The notes: generated by a model not told the origin, from the letters alone. A DNA stretch of 64,000 nucleotides from Diploptera punctata (GCA_030220185.1 JASPKZ010004202.1:1616001-1680000), one strand, 5' to 3'. Shown: positions 39,741-49,369, counted from the first letter of the stretch. Program-made: numbers and translations.

Positions 39741-39955
39741 CAATTTATTAATGTTCTTTATTAACTATTTCATTAATTAAATAGACTTTTTAATTTAATT
39801 CATTAAATGCTCTTTTGAAACACCATGCGAGCTTTTATCTCTTTGGACAATTTACACGCGTTGATGTGCCCTGGATTATGAATTAAATGTGTGTTTGTGT
39901 AAGGGATATGTGTTAAAGGATGTTAAAAAAAAGAAAGAAAAATTACATGTTTTAG

Positions 39956-40158
39956 CACAAAAGATATCTCCTGAAGGAAAGCCAAAAATTCAGCTCCAAG
40001 TATGTCTTCATGATGGAACATCTTCAACTTTTCATTTTGTAAATCGTTTGGGGCAAGGAGCACAGATCAAAGATAGAGATGATGTGAAGGAGCTTCTTCA
40101 ACAACTACTACAAAAATTTAAATGTGAAGTGAACAAAGAATTGGAAGAAAAAAAATAG
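39956..40158 (+). CDS. Tfb1: TFIIH subunit p62, exon 2 (ends in in-frame TAG)
   Basis: After TGTTTTAG, CA completes ACA (T): ...[54 protein letters not shown], the second half of the PH domain and the following linker. The last codon before GTGAGT is TAG in frame. The next exon starts in phase 0, so as written the protein would end after about 118 residues. A canonical exon end CAG or AAG would restore the expected frame, so a point change or assembly error is likely. Confidence 0.88.
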
Positions 40159-40255
40159 GTGAGTACTTTTTGTAGTAAAGAATATATATATATAAACGAA
40201 AATGCGCACAAGTTGTGCATTAGAGTTTTATTAGTTCACTTTGCTTTTGCAATCA

Positions 40256-40660
40256 TTATGAATCTGTGCAGGTCTCAATTAATGATTTGGGTCGTTTTTT
40301 ACATGCTGTGACGTGGTAACGATTGCAAGATAGTTCACAAAACTCGCACATGCATGCTGCGCCTGGGTCGTGGTAGGTCTTCATTTTACACACTTTGTGA
40401 TGGTATCCATGTACTGCTAGGGAATTTACAAAATGGCGAAGATCTTGGTTTGTAGCCATCCACGTTCGATTTACCATTGCTTCTGTTGCGTAAAATTCTA
40501 TCCAAATTTCTTTTTTCTTAGCTTGGAGCTCTGCTAGGAGATCTTGGTAGGCTGCAGTGGATGGTAAGAGTATAAGCATTCGCAATTGTTCTATGAAGAA
40601 GGTCTCTCCTGAGAGTTCATATGCCAGTCGGGAGCGTGTAAATTTGGATATACATAGTAT
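40256..40660 (-). CDS. Unrecognised Cys-rich ORF, possibly fossil
   Basis: 109 codons from ATG at 40585, but the frame is open upstream to about 40675 (CISKFTRSRLAYELSGETFF). It contains a helical stretch (LLAELQAKKKEIWIEFYATE) and ends with closely spaced Cys/His (CMCEFCELSCNRYHVTACKK). An AATAAA-like element follows the stop on the minus strand. It lies in p62 intron 2 on the opposite strand. I do not recognise the family. Could be a captured gene or part of an unidentified element. Confidence 0.4.
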   Translation of the reverse strand: MLCISKFTRSRLAYELSGETFFIEQLRMLILLPSTAAYQDLLAELQAKKKEIWIEFYATEAMVNRTWMATNQDLRHFVNSLAVHGYHHKVCKMKTYHDPGAACMCEFCELSCNRYHVTACKKRPKSLIETCTDS

Positions 40661-40784
40661 TCTCTTTAGATAGACTGACTTAATTTTCTCTATGTTCTTA
40701 GAATATATATATTACCCATCCAAGTGTTTTGTGCAGGCGGAAAATATGTTAACTAACAAACTGTCTTTTTCTTTCTATTCCTTA

Positions 40785-41350
40785 CTATGTTGCTAGTTCC
40801 TGTCCTTTGAAATATGTTGTTTGATTGGCAGGTAGAGAGCTGACAAATACTATGTATTTTAATGATCCGTCGTTCTGCGCGGTCAGTGGGAGAATGACTA
40901 ACTTGACAACCCTGTTACTTTTGGGGTTACGTCTAGGAATGAGCTGTCCCTTCCTTGCCCTTCTCATTACATGTTGCCACTTGTGATTTATTGTGAGGCT
41001 GGTAATGGAGAGACGACAAATACTGTGATTTTAAATGTTCCGACCGCTTGAGCATTCCGTGCTTAAATGACTAATTTGACAACAATGTTAAGATCTTTCA
41101 CACGTGTTTAGGGATTCTCCCCCCACATTTGAAGTTGAAAAATTTCAATACGTGATCGGATGTACATTTTTCTCTTAATCCCTTCCACAGATTCAGTAGA
41201 TCGGCGACACTAGCGCTAAAACTCTTCCCCTCCACCCGTGAACAGTTAACTTGGATGTGTAATACAGTAGTTTTTATTGATTTTTTGGGAAGTAACACCC
41301 CATGAGGTTTAATAGCATTAAAAGGAGTCAATTCACACCTCATCTCATAT
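40785..41350. repeat. Diverged duplicated segment, unknown
   Basis: GACAAATACTATGTATTTTAA and GACAAATACTGTGATTTTAA (40843, 41014), each followed by similar CCG-containing text and GACTAA(C/T)TTGACAAC. A two-copy tandem duplication; minus-strand frames of 60-81 codons have no recognised domain. Confidence 0.4.
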
Positions 41351-41520
41351 TTTGTTAATTTTTGAGGACCAGTTTCAGAAGTTGATTTTTTTTTTGAAGA
41401 TGGTCATTCTGTAGGTTGATTCTCCTTCCTTCTATTGGTTTACTGAAGAACTTCCAAACCAAATCATTGTCCCAGAAACTTCAAAATTTATAATTCTATT
41501 CATAAATTAATTATGGGAAA
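41281..41520 (-). mobile_element. PLE 3' fragment, decayed
   Basis: GGGAAGTAACACCCCATGAGG at 41289 and CACCTCATCTCATATTTTG at 41335 match the 3' ends of family G/C10-like PLEs in inverse orientation; inner part keeps TTGAAGATGG. No intact core. Confidence 0.45.
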
Positions 41521-42124
41521 TAACATTGAGAGCCGCATGCAAATACATTGGTCTCTGGTGAGCTGAGTTTTCCGTGAGCACGTGCAAAGTTCGAATTAGC
41601 GAGTCGCTGACTGGTCATGCATGAAAGTAGCTTTTTTGTAATATTGGCTAGAAATTACCCAGAATTCTCAGCGATAAAACCACTTCCGTTATTTTTGTCT
41701 GCTAGAGGAATGCATTTACACTTGCGTCCTGCAAATAAAACTGCATATGACGACGTCTGCATCGTGCGATATTATGCCGATTCTCCTGGTTTTCCAATTG
41801 AATTCTTTGTAGACTCTATCAAATTCCTCTTCTCCACGTATACTGAAAACATGATTGAAGTCTTCAAGGGCTGACATCTTGGATAAAGCGGCAAGGTAGG
41901 CAGCAAGGTTTCAAAGTACATTGGTTACAATCAGTTCCCATCGGGTTGCTCACGATTCATTCTCTACAAAGTCACCTTGCCAGGTAGCTTAGGAATTTTG
42001 ACAATTATCGCATGAACAGATTTTTGAGTACGCAAAAATGTATTTGGATGTAACTTTCTCAGCAGAGTACAGGCTGAGAATAACTTTTACGGTCTAATGC
42101 GTTCATAGATACGACCCTGAGGTA

Positions 42125-42500
42125 TTCAATTAGTAATTAATAAAAATTAATGATAGAGTCGTATCTCACCTCATACTTAGTTTTTTTCAAGCATGGAAAC
42201 TACAGTTTTCAAGAGGAAATCCTTCCCATCTTCAGCCATCATTACGATTGTCAATTTTTTGTCTATATCTTTATCTTCAAAGTTGCCATTTAGTGTTGAT
42301 TTGATGAACTTTGAGATCAAGTCTTGCTTGCTGGAAATTTCAAAATTCATGGATTTAATTAGTTCTTTTGAATAATGTATACCTTTTCCCAAACTGTCAA
42401 ATCCAAGAGTTTTGCCAAATATTTTGCAGCTCATAGTCATAAAATTGAAAAAAGAAGCTAAACTTTTAAAACATTTGGCAAGTGCCATCGTCCTCAACTA
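42125..42500 (-). mobile_element. PLE 3' end (family M) with hammerhead
   Basis: Minus strand 42177-42497 encodes a degraded PLE C-terminus (MNFEISSKQDLISKFIKST, MAEDGKDFLLKTVVSMLEKN). Frame open across the ribozyme. Terminus TAAGTATGAGGTGAGATACG. Confidence 0.65.
42193..42239 (-). ncRNA. Hammerhead motif, family M
   Basis: Minus strand: ATGG, CTGAAGA (plus 42229-42235), T, stem II GGAA-GGAT-TTCC region, TGAAA, stem III AAC-TGTA-GTT, cleavage T, CCAT. Stem I ATGG/CCAT pairs over 4 bp. Here stem III has a 4-nt loop. Confidence 0.65.
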
Positions 42501-42532
42501 GGTAATTTTTTTAAAAATCTTTTTAAAACTAT

Positions 42533-42690
42533 AGGCCTTTCACAAACCAGCTTCCATCATTAGCAACTAATTGTTGTTTTGCAACACTTTAGACATCAGC
42601 AGCCTTCCAGTATTCCAAAACAACAACAGTTAGTAGCGCATATCATTCTGCTAATGATGGAAGACAGTTTCCTAAAGGCCTACAGTTCTT
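42533..42690. mobile_element. Palindrome with decayed hammerhead (AGGCCT type)
   Basis: ATAGGCCTTTCACAAACCAG is mirrored by CAGTTTCCTAAAGGCCTAC. The right arm reads CTG, CTAATGA, T, GGAA...TTCC, TAAA, stem III AGGCCT, A, CAG: a hammerhead with two core changes. Confidence 0.5.
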
Positions 42691-42764
42691 GCTTTTAACC
42701 TAGTTGAGTGCATTCAGCACCTGCCAGGTATTAAATATTTTAGAAATTAAATTAATGTTTTTAT

Positions 42765-43470
42765 TACCTCACCTCATATCCTTTTTCTTCTAGACTGCAG
42801 TTTTGGAGCTATATCTCCATCATCAGTAGCCTCTCGTCAACCGGTGTTATGTCGTTTCTTGGCGGTTTTCCTCTTCCTTCTATCGGACTGATGAACCCCT
42901 GGATCAAATCAAAATTTGCAGGAGTTTCGAAATTCATGAGTTTATCTTTTTTTTATGTGGATTTTTTTCCTCAGACCATGAGTTCTTTCTGTTTATCTGT
43001 GTGTTTGATTAGGCTAGCTTTTGTATCAATTAAATGTTTTTCAGACCGAGCATGGGCTGCTACAGTTGACTTGTCCACTTCATCCTTTTTGACATTTCTA
43101 AAAATTTAAAAACTAAATTGAAAGAACACCTTAGAAATGTCAAAAAGGGTGAAGTGGACAAGTCAGCTGTAGCAGTCCATGCTTGGTCTGAAAAACATTT
43201 AATTGATACACAAGCTAGCCTAATGAAACACACAGATAAACAGAAAGAACTCACAGTCTGGGAAAAAATCCACATATAAAAAACAAGAAAGATAAACTCG
43301 TGAATTTTGAAACTCCCAGAAATTTTGATTTGATCCAGAGGTTCATCGGTCCAACGATAGAAGGAAGAAGAAAACCACCAAGAAACGACATAACATCGGT
43401 CAACGAGAGGCTACTGATGCTCAAAACTGCATCTAGAAGAAAAAGGATATGAGGTGAGGTAATATAAACA
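42765..43470. mobile_element. PLE palindrome (family C), long arms
   Basis: Both arms keep PLE coding sequence: SAVAVHAWSEKHLIDTQ, ASLMKHTDKQKELTVWEKIH, NFDLIQRFIGPTIEGRRK. The H-A-W-S/L-E-x-H segment is the end of the GIY-YIG domain region. Hammerhead cores are damaged here (CTGATGA with AAAA). Related to 54850-55500 and 56515-56820. Confidence 0.75.
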
Positions 43471-43569
43471 TTAATGTAGTTAAGTTATGTAGATAGGAAA
43501 TAACACTATGAGGTTCTTTAATATTGTTTATTTTTTATCATTTCACTCACCTCATACTTCATAATTTAT

Positions 43570-43615
43570 AGCAGACCCAGGGTTTCTTCACGTAATTCGT
43601 GACATTGTCAATGCT
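43570..43615 (-). ncRNA. U3-A8 hammerhead motif, family F left arm
   Basis: Same layout as 5643-5688: AGCA/TGCT stem I, TTGACAA, TCACG/CGTGA, GAAA, ACC-CTG-GGT, C. Confidence 0.65.
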
Positions 43616-43693
43616 GCGTCATGTTCACAACTGACGTCCAACGGCCTATCTGCAGGATAGAAGGCCGTTGGACGTCAGTTGTGAACATGACGC

Positions 43694-43739
43694 AGCATTG
43701 ACAATGTCACGAATTACGTGAAGAAACCCTGGGTCTGCT
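43694..43739 (+). ncRNA. U3-A8 hammerhead motif, family F right arm
   Basis: TTGACAA 43698-43704, GAAA 43723-43726, cleavage after C43735, stem I 43694-43697 with 43736-43739. Confidence 0.65.
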
Positions 43740-43959
43740 ATAAATTATGAAGTATGAGGTGAGTGAAATGATAAAAAATAAACAATATTAATGTAGTTCT
43801 TAAATTAAACCTCATAGTGTTTTTTTTACTGTGAAAGTTAAATAATTAAATATTTTACTTTGTGAGTATAACCTTAATGGAATTTTAATATGAATTTTAT
43901 CAGTATTGAAAAAAAAAGTGTGTTTTCTGAATTCAAAATTGATACACATTTCAGATTTA

Positions 43960-44160
43960 ATAGTGAGTGGAGAATATATTTTTAACGACTCACTCATATG
44001 ATTTCAAATTTCTTTGATACCGGCAGTTTCAGACAATATCTTGTCCCTCTTCAGTCAAAGAAATTTGAAATCATATGAGGTGAGTTGTTAAAAATATATT
44101 CTCCACTCACTATTAATGATATAACCTCATAATGTTACTTCCCAATATTAATTTAAATAA
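43960..44160. mobile_element. PLE palindrome (family A), truncated, abutting p62 exon 3
   Basis: Arms meet at about 44060 inside the hammerhead (CCCTCTTCAGTCAAAGAAAT). The right terminus ...ACCTCATAATGTTACTTCCC ends about 12 bp before the 3' splice site at 44170. Confidence 0.7.
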
Positions 44161-44170
44161 AACATTTCAG

Positions 44171-44326
44171 ATTGTTGACGGAGATCCATCACTTCTGCAG
44201 TTATATCGTGATCTTGTTATAACACATGTTATATCATCAGAAGAATTCTGGTCACAACATGCCTTAAAGTACATGCAGAAACAGCACTATCAAAAGCAAG
44301 AAATTGGAGTTTCTGGTGCATTTCTG
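44171..44326 (+). CDS. Tfb1: TFIIH subunit p62, exon 3
   Basis: Acceptor AACATTTCAG. Reads IVDGDPSLLQLYRDLVITHV, ISSEEFWSQHALKYMQ, QEIGVSGAFL and donor GTAAGA in phase 0. This is the first BSD domain region (LYRDLV, EEFW), a three-helix module of p62-type proteins. Its polypyrimidine tract partly overlaps a PLE terminus. Confidence 0.9.
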
Positions 44327-44339
44327 GTAAGAATACTTC

Positions 44340-45115
44340 ATTAAACAACTCAAAATTAATTAAAAATACTTCATCTGCTCCAAGTTTCACTATAATCACT
44401 CATAATGTCATTTCTAGGGCAAGGCAATTAATGATTTTGCATCTTTTTCTTATGAAGGTTGAAACATTGCTTGCATATATGAAAATGTACGGCATTAAAT
44501 AAAAGCAATTTGTTAGGGTATTTTCTTAAATTTTTTAGGGATAGGTCACTTCTTGGCAATTTTTAGGTCTTTTGAGCATTTTTTACACTTTTCCAGAAGG
44601 CTGTGACATTATTTGTATTTGATTTAAGATTTTTATTATAATTCAGTATTTTTCCTTGTCAATACAATTTCTTGGAATTAAGTAGTTGTTTTGCTAACTA
44701 CTACTCCTATTTTTCAAGGTATGTGCATAATGATCTTGCCCACTTCTAGGAATTTTATTCAATTTCTTAGAGCTTATGCTAGCTTGTACCCTTATTCTGA
44801 TTGTTAACTGCAATTCAAAATTGCTGTAAAAGTGCACTGTGTAATTGAAATGGATTTTCTGCAATAAACGGTACTGTAATGTGTATGTTTTAAATACTTT
44901 TCTTTTAATACTTTGATCTTAAGTTAAATTTTATGTAATTCAGTAATCAGTTGAATACTTAATCTAATAAATAGTATTTTTTATCAGTAATTATTAACCT
45001 TTTATTCGTCATTTTTTATTTTATTGGTCATTCTTTGCATTTTTTTGGTCATAAATACATTTTTTATTTTGCATTTTTTACCAATTTTATAGGTCATTAA
45101 ATGCTGTACCCTAGT
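44340..45115. other. p62 intron 3, first part, nothing recognised
   Basis: AT-rich, with several TTTTTGGTCAT-like degenerate short repeats near 45010-45090. No element recognised. Confidence 0.4.
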
Positions 45116-45118
45116 CTC

Positions 45119-45420
45119 TTACAGACAGCCTCATGGGCTAGTGGTCAGCGTTCCTTACTACTGTTCATGAGGTCCTGGGTGCAATTCCCAGTCAAATCAT
45201 AGGAATTTTTCCTTAAAGGGAATTATTCCTGTGGTTGTCCAAGGTCTGGAATTTAGGTTAAGAACTCTCCTGGTGCTTGATTATCATTTATTGCCCATCA
45301 TATCATCGGGGTAACGTAACTACGCCTTCCAGGTGCCCCAACCTTAGAAATGGATTACAATTCTGCCAATGCTAGGGGAGAAAGCCAGAAATGCCATAAA
45401 AGACAATCTGGTGACATGGG
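45119..45420 (+). mobile_element. tRNA-derived SINE S1-like
   Basis: Head ACAGCCTCATGGGCTAGTGG with box B CTGGGTGCAATTCCCAG; body ATCATCGGGGTAACGTAAC, GATTACAATTCTGCCAATG, AGACAATCTGGTGACATGGG. Confidence 0.6.
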
Positions 45421-45867
45421 ACAAAAAAAATTCTCTTAACAAGGGAACTATCAACCATTGCATGCCAAAACCTACCTTGAAATTTCTTCCAGATTGTGAT
45501 GTGCCAAGGCCATGTCCAAAAAATTATCTGCCTTTTTAATTGCAAGACATTAAAATCCAGTGCTAAATCTCTCATTTAAGCTGTAGGGAAGCAACAAAAC
45601 TATTGAATTGGTAGATTGGATAACTGTCACTACCTGCCATCCATGTTGCATCCTGCCTCACTCCACTCCGTTCTTACTCATGCATGGCTAAATGATTGTC
45701 CACCTCTATGATTAACACATGTGAATTTGAGGTCCGCAATTGGCTTTAAGGAAGAGTCTTCTAGGTCATTATCAATTTGGAGAATAAAATTACTTTGTTT
45801 TAGTTGACACCATACTGTTGAGTTTTTTTAGAGTTCGTGCTAACATATTATATAAATATTATAATTA

Positions 45868-46615
45868 CAAAGAAATAAACATTATCTCAGTCAAAATATA
45901 AATTTATTGTGTCGACGTTTCAATCTCCTTATGTGAGATAACGTTTATTTCTTTGTAATTATAATATTAATTACTCACAGTGAAAAATAATTTAAAAAAT
46001 CTTTATCTGCATTGGTTGAAAAAGATGCAAAATAGACAAAATGGTTTTTATCGATGGGTGACAAATGAATTTGGAAAAGATACATCATCTCAACTTCAAC
46101 TGTGGCTGTCAGAAGCATTTGCTAAAAATAGTCTCATTTTGTTGGTACGCTGTAGAAACACTGATATATATCCTAAACATCTTCTAAAATTTAATGGAAG
46201 TGGTGTTTCACTCAAAAGTAAGACTGGGAATCGAAAATTAAAAAAGGTGATGGATAAATTTAAAACTAATTTGCTTAATTTGGAAATTGAAGATGCAAAT
46301 ATAGATTTAGAGTTCCATACTAAACAGTTGATGGTTAGACAATAATTTACCTTCCAACGTTGTTTCTGAATTTGTAAACTCTAATACCAATCGATTAATT
46401 AAACACAAGAATAATGAAAAAATTGTTTGATTTCCAAATTTGAGAAACTTAAGACTGAACAAATGATAAGAAAAAAAGAATCTCACATAAGGAGATTGAA
46501 ACGTCGACACAATAAATTTATGTTTTGACTGAGATAACGTTTATTTCTTTGTAATTATAATATTAGTTACTCTCAGTGAAAAATAATCTTAAAAAATATT
46601 ATATAAATTGTTATA
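45868..46615 (+). pseudogene. PLE 5' region: N-terminal ORF and inverted terminal repeats
   Basis: Starts with an inverted repeat (TTACAAAGAAATAAACATT...TTTATTTCTTTGTAA, 45868-45957), then a frame of 121 codons at 45980-46345 with LRNLYLHWLKK-like start (NLKNLYLHWLKKMQNRQ) and LVRCRNTDIYPKHLLKFNG, the pattern of the PLE segment before the RT domain. The RT is absent. The terminal sequence returns at 46490-46600. Probably an internally deleted element with both long-terminal-like ends. Confidence 0.6.
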
Positions 46616-46643
46616 TGTTTAATAAAACATACTTTTTTTACAG

Positions 46644-46890
46644 GCTGATATCAAACCACAGACTGATGGTTGTAATGGTCTAAAATACAATCTCACAGCA
46701 GACATAATTGAATGTATATTTAAAACTTATCCAGCTGTGAGAAAAAAACATCTTGAAAATGTTCCAAACAAGTTGACTGAATCTGAATTCTGGACTAAGT
46801 TTTTCCAATCTCATTATTTTCATCGAGACAGGATCAATGCTGGCGGCATCAACGATCTGTTTCAAGATTGTGCCAAGCTTGACGATCAAG
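46644..46890 (+). CDS. Tfb1: TFIIH subunit p62, exon 4
   Basis: Acceptor TTTTTTTACAG. Reads [79 protein letters not shown], i.e. the second BSD domain with the highly conserved FWxxFFxSxYFHRDR motif. Phase 1 donor GTAAAT. Strong family match over the whole exon. Confidence 0.95.
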
Positions 46891-47205
46891 GTAAATTTAA
46901 TATTTAATTTGCACTACATGAGTCTGAAATGGGTAGAAAATTCTGCATTTAAAGTATATTAAACATTTTGTTTTTCCATATTGATTTTATTAATATAAAA
47001 TTATTATTAATAGCTCATAGTATTAGTTGCTACAAATTTTGATCGCTTTTTTCCAACCAAAAAAGACTGTGGTAGTTAAAATGGATGAATTAAAGTTACG
47101 GTATTGTTAATAGTGAGTGGAGAACATATTTTTAACGACTCACCTCATATAAAATTCATCGGAGAACATATTGTTTAAACAACTCACCTCATAGGATTCA
47201 TGCTT

Positions 47206-47253
47206 CCATGATATCGCGATTTCAAACATAGTCATGTTCATCTTCAGCCATAA
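47206..47253 (-). ncRNA. Hammerhead motif, family B with intact coding context
   Basis: TATGG, CTGAAGA (plus 47241-47247), AACAT-GACT-ATGTT, TGAAA, ATCGCGAT (plus 47213-47220), A, TCATG. Identical to 1834-1881. The frame ends AEDEHDYV with TGA shared with the GAAA box. Confidence 0.75.
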
Positions 47254-47713
47254 CTCCGACTGACGAAATTCTTCGGCCGTCAACTATTCTATTGTCACCA
47301 TCTTCAGTGCTGCCATCTATGGTTGAATTTATGAACTTCGAAATCAATGTAATTTCGTTAGGGATATCAAAATTCATTGATCTATTTTTGTTTTTCTGAA
47401 TGTATATTTTTTCCCAAACTGTCAATTCCAAAGGTTTCTCTACTTGTTTTAAAAGTTTAGCTTCTCTTCCAATTTTATGATGTTCTAATAAACTATGTGC
47501 AGCAATTGCAGATTTTTCAATTTCACAATTTTTAATATTTCTGAAATGTTCTTTTGTCCGAATTTCCAAATTCCTTTTTGTTTTTCCTATATAAACTTTA
47601 TTGCAATCTTCACAATTTATTTGATAAATTCCAGATTTCTTACTGTCTGGAACATTGACTTTTTTATTGGTACTTAGAAGATTACCCAGACTAAATTTAT
47701 TTATTGGTGCCAA
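47222..47713 (-). pseudogene. PLE GIY-YIG endonuclease and C-terminus
   Basis: 163 codons: SKKSGIYQINCEDCNKVYIG carries GIY, the CxxC zinc motif typical of PLE endonucleases and YIG; KTKRNLEIRTKEHFRNI has the catalytic Arg and following E/H; then EKSAIAAHSLLEHH and TVWEKIYIQKNKNRSMNF. Upstream the frame is broken near 47720-47800. This copy anchors all the C-terminal fragments in the window to PLEs. Confidence 0.85.
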
Positions 47714-47933
47714 AGAAATGTTCTATTTGTCAAAAATTTTTTGAAATTTTCTATGCATTTCAGGATGGTAAGTAATTTTCTTGCATTTTTTCTTTTCTTT
47801 GCAATTTTGTAGAGTATGATATTCATTAAGTTTAAACAATATGTTCTCCGATGAATTTTAATGATTATACCTCATAATTATATTATTTTTGGTCTGGACA
47901 TCTTACCTCAATATTAATGTTGATTTGTTCTTG

Positions 47934-47969
47934 GACATGTTTCAAAACAATTCTCTGTTTTATCTTCAG
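47934..47969 (-). ncRNA. Hammerhead motif, family K left arm
   Basis: CTGAAGA (plus 47963-47969), T, AAAACAGAGAATTGTTTT, GAAA, stem III ACATGT (plus 47935-47940), C. Confidence 0.6.
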
Positions 47970-47988
47970 CTTTCCCAGACTGGGAAAG

Positions 47989-48024
47989 CTGAAGATAAAA
48001 CAGAGAATTGTTTTGAAACATGTC
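47989..48024 (+). ncRNA. Hammerhead motif, family K right arm
   Basis: CTGAAGA 47989-47995, stem II AAAACA/TGTTTT region with a longer loop, GAAA 48015-48018, ACATGT, C48024. N7 is A here and C in the 18957 copy, as the variable position allows. Confidence 0.6.
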
Positions 48025-48164
48025 CAAGAACAAATCAACATTAATATTGAGGTAAGATGTCCAGACCAAAAATAATATAATTAAAATAACCTCAAAATAT
48101 AACTTCCTAAAATTAAATAAAAATATACCTCATAATGTTTACTTCCCAACATTAATTTAATATA

Positions 48165-48715
48165 ATCACCTCATATAATTTCAAATTTCTTTGATACTGG
48201 CGGTTTCAGACAATATCTTGTCCCTTTTCAGTTATGACTTCCACTGATGAAATTCTCTGGTTGTTGATTTCTCTAAGGACATCACCTCTTGTGCTGCCAT
48301 CTTTGGTTGGGATCATAAACTTGAAATTAAATTTTTATCCACCAGAATATCAAAGTTCATAGATCGATATTTATTCTTCTGAATGAATATCTTTTCCCAA
48401 ATTGTCAATTCCAACAGTTTATCCAATTGTTTCAAAAGTTTTGCCTCTTTTTCAATTTTATGATGTTCTAGCAAACTATGTGCAGATTTTTCAATTTCAA
48501 AATTTTTAATATTTCTAAAATGTTCTTTAGTGCGTTTCCAAATTCTTTTTTGTTTTTCCTACGTATACTTTGCTACAATCATTACAATTTACTTGATAAA
48601 TTCCATCAAAGAAATTTGAAATTATATGAGATGAGTCTTTAAAAAATATGTTCTCCACTCACTATTAATGATATAACCTCATAATGTTTACTTCCCAATA
48701 TTAATTTAAATATTA
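48165..48715. mobile_element. PLE copy (family A), left arm with endonuclease remnant
   Basis: Minus-strand arm 48170-48600 keeps hammerhead pieces (GTATCAAAGAAATTTGAAAT side) and coding fragments (WEKIFIQKNKYRSMNF-like, AHSLLEHHKIEKEAKLLKQ) back to the CNDCSKVYVGKTK region of GIY-YIG. The right arm is only the terminus (48605-48715). Confidence 0.65.
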
Positions 48716-48769
48716 CAGTATTGTTGTTTATTTTTTATTATTTCACTCACCTCATACTTCATAAATCAT

Positions 48770-48815
48770 AGCAGACCCTGGGTTTCTTCACGTAATTTGT
48801 GACATTGTCAATGCT
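48770..48815 (-). ncRNA. U3-A8 hammerhead motif, family F
   Basis: AGCA (inverse at plus 48812-48815), TTGACAA (plus 48805-48811), TCAC(A)/(T)GTGA-type stem II, GAAA, ACC-CAG-GGT, C, TGCT. Confidence 0.6.
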
Positions 48816-49369
48816 GCGTCACGTTCACAACTGACGTCCAACGGCCTTCTATCCTGCAGACTGACCTCCGCGCCATCTGGTGGCCGACCGAAGAATTTCC
48901 AAATCAGTCCTCTTTCTTTATAACCGGGTATTTCAAAGTTCATAGTTGTATTTTCATTCTTGCATATGTAAATTTTTTCCCAAATTGTGAGTTCCTTCGG
49001 TTTTTCCAATTGTTTAAGTAATTTTGTTTTGTTTTCAATTGTATGTTTTTCTGACCAGGCATGTGCAGCTATTGCAGATTTTTCGGTTTCTCCATTTTTA
49101 ACATTTCTGAGGTGTTCTTTTAATCTTGTATTTAGATTCCTTTTTGTTTTTCCTTTGTATATCTTTTCACAATCTTAACAATTAATTTGATAAACTCCCG
49201 ATTTTTTACAGTCTTCAATTTTTTCATTTTTGTTGGTTTTTATTAAATTACCTAAGCTGTAATCATTTTTCGGTGCTAATTTAATGTTGAATTTGTTGAA
49301 AATTTTTTGAAACTTGTCAAATACGAAAGGATGGTAATGGAAACCGAAAAATCTGCAATAGCTGCACAT
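48788..49369 (-). pseudogene. PLE GIY-YIG endonuclease with nonsense codon
   Basis: Minus strand: KIEDCKKSGVYQINC, stop TAA, then DCEKIYKGKTKRNLNTRLKE, SAIAAHAWSEKHTIEN and WEKIYICKNENTTMNF. G-V-Y and Y-K-G replace GIY and YIG, and the TAA lies between them, so inactive. Confidence 0.75.

Larger units (their letters stand above)
37867..39955 (+). other. p62 intron 1 with diverged inverted repeats
   Basis: Repeated motifs TTAGGAAATGGGAA and TATGCATGTAAATTG occur several times from 38335 to 39370; GCATGCGTGAGTTG (38290) is inverted as CAACTCGCGCATGCGCAC (38889). Probably an old foldback element. Two very short PLE palindromes follow (39380-39480, 39620-39740). Confidence 0.5.
43485..43815. mobile_element. 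PLE palindrome (family F), near-perfect
   Basis: Arms of about 150 bp are nearly identical and meet at CCTATCTGCAGGATAG (about 43650). Both termini are present, so this copy is symmetrical, unlike 5596-5858. Contains two U3-A8 hammerheads. Confidence 0.75.
47105..47885 (-). mobile_element. PLE copy (family B) with GIY-YIG domain
   Basis: Minus-strand copy with the longest PLE coding part in the window (47222 to about 47800), the hammerhead and the terminus CCTATGAGGTGAGTTGTTTAA near 47165; 47105-47150 is the edge of a family A arm. On the other side, ATATGTTCTCCGATGAATTT at about 47840 shows a minimal inverted partner. Confidence 0.75.
47885..48120. mobile_element. PLE palindrome (family K)
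   Basis: Arms TGGACATCTTACCTCAATAT and ATATTGAGGTAAGATGTCCA meet at CTTTCCCAGACTGGGAAAG (about 47978). Near-perfect pairing over some 95 bp. Confidence 0.75.

Noticed and set aside
37867..39955. Extra p62 coding exons in intron 1
   Set aside because: Frames at 38303-38742 consist of degenerate repeat copies, and exon 1 to exon 2 phase already joins the conserved PH domain.
41617..41874. 85-codon plus-strand frame as a p62-intron gene
   Set aside because: No recognisable domain, no splice or poly(A) context; kept only as part of the unidentified block.
45895..46515. Hammerhead in the PLE 5' terminal sequence (GGAGATTGAAACGTCGACAC)
   Set aside because: A stem II-like hairpin and GAAA are visible but no CTGANGA or TTGANAA core precedes them.
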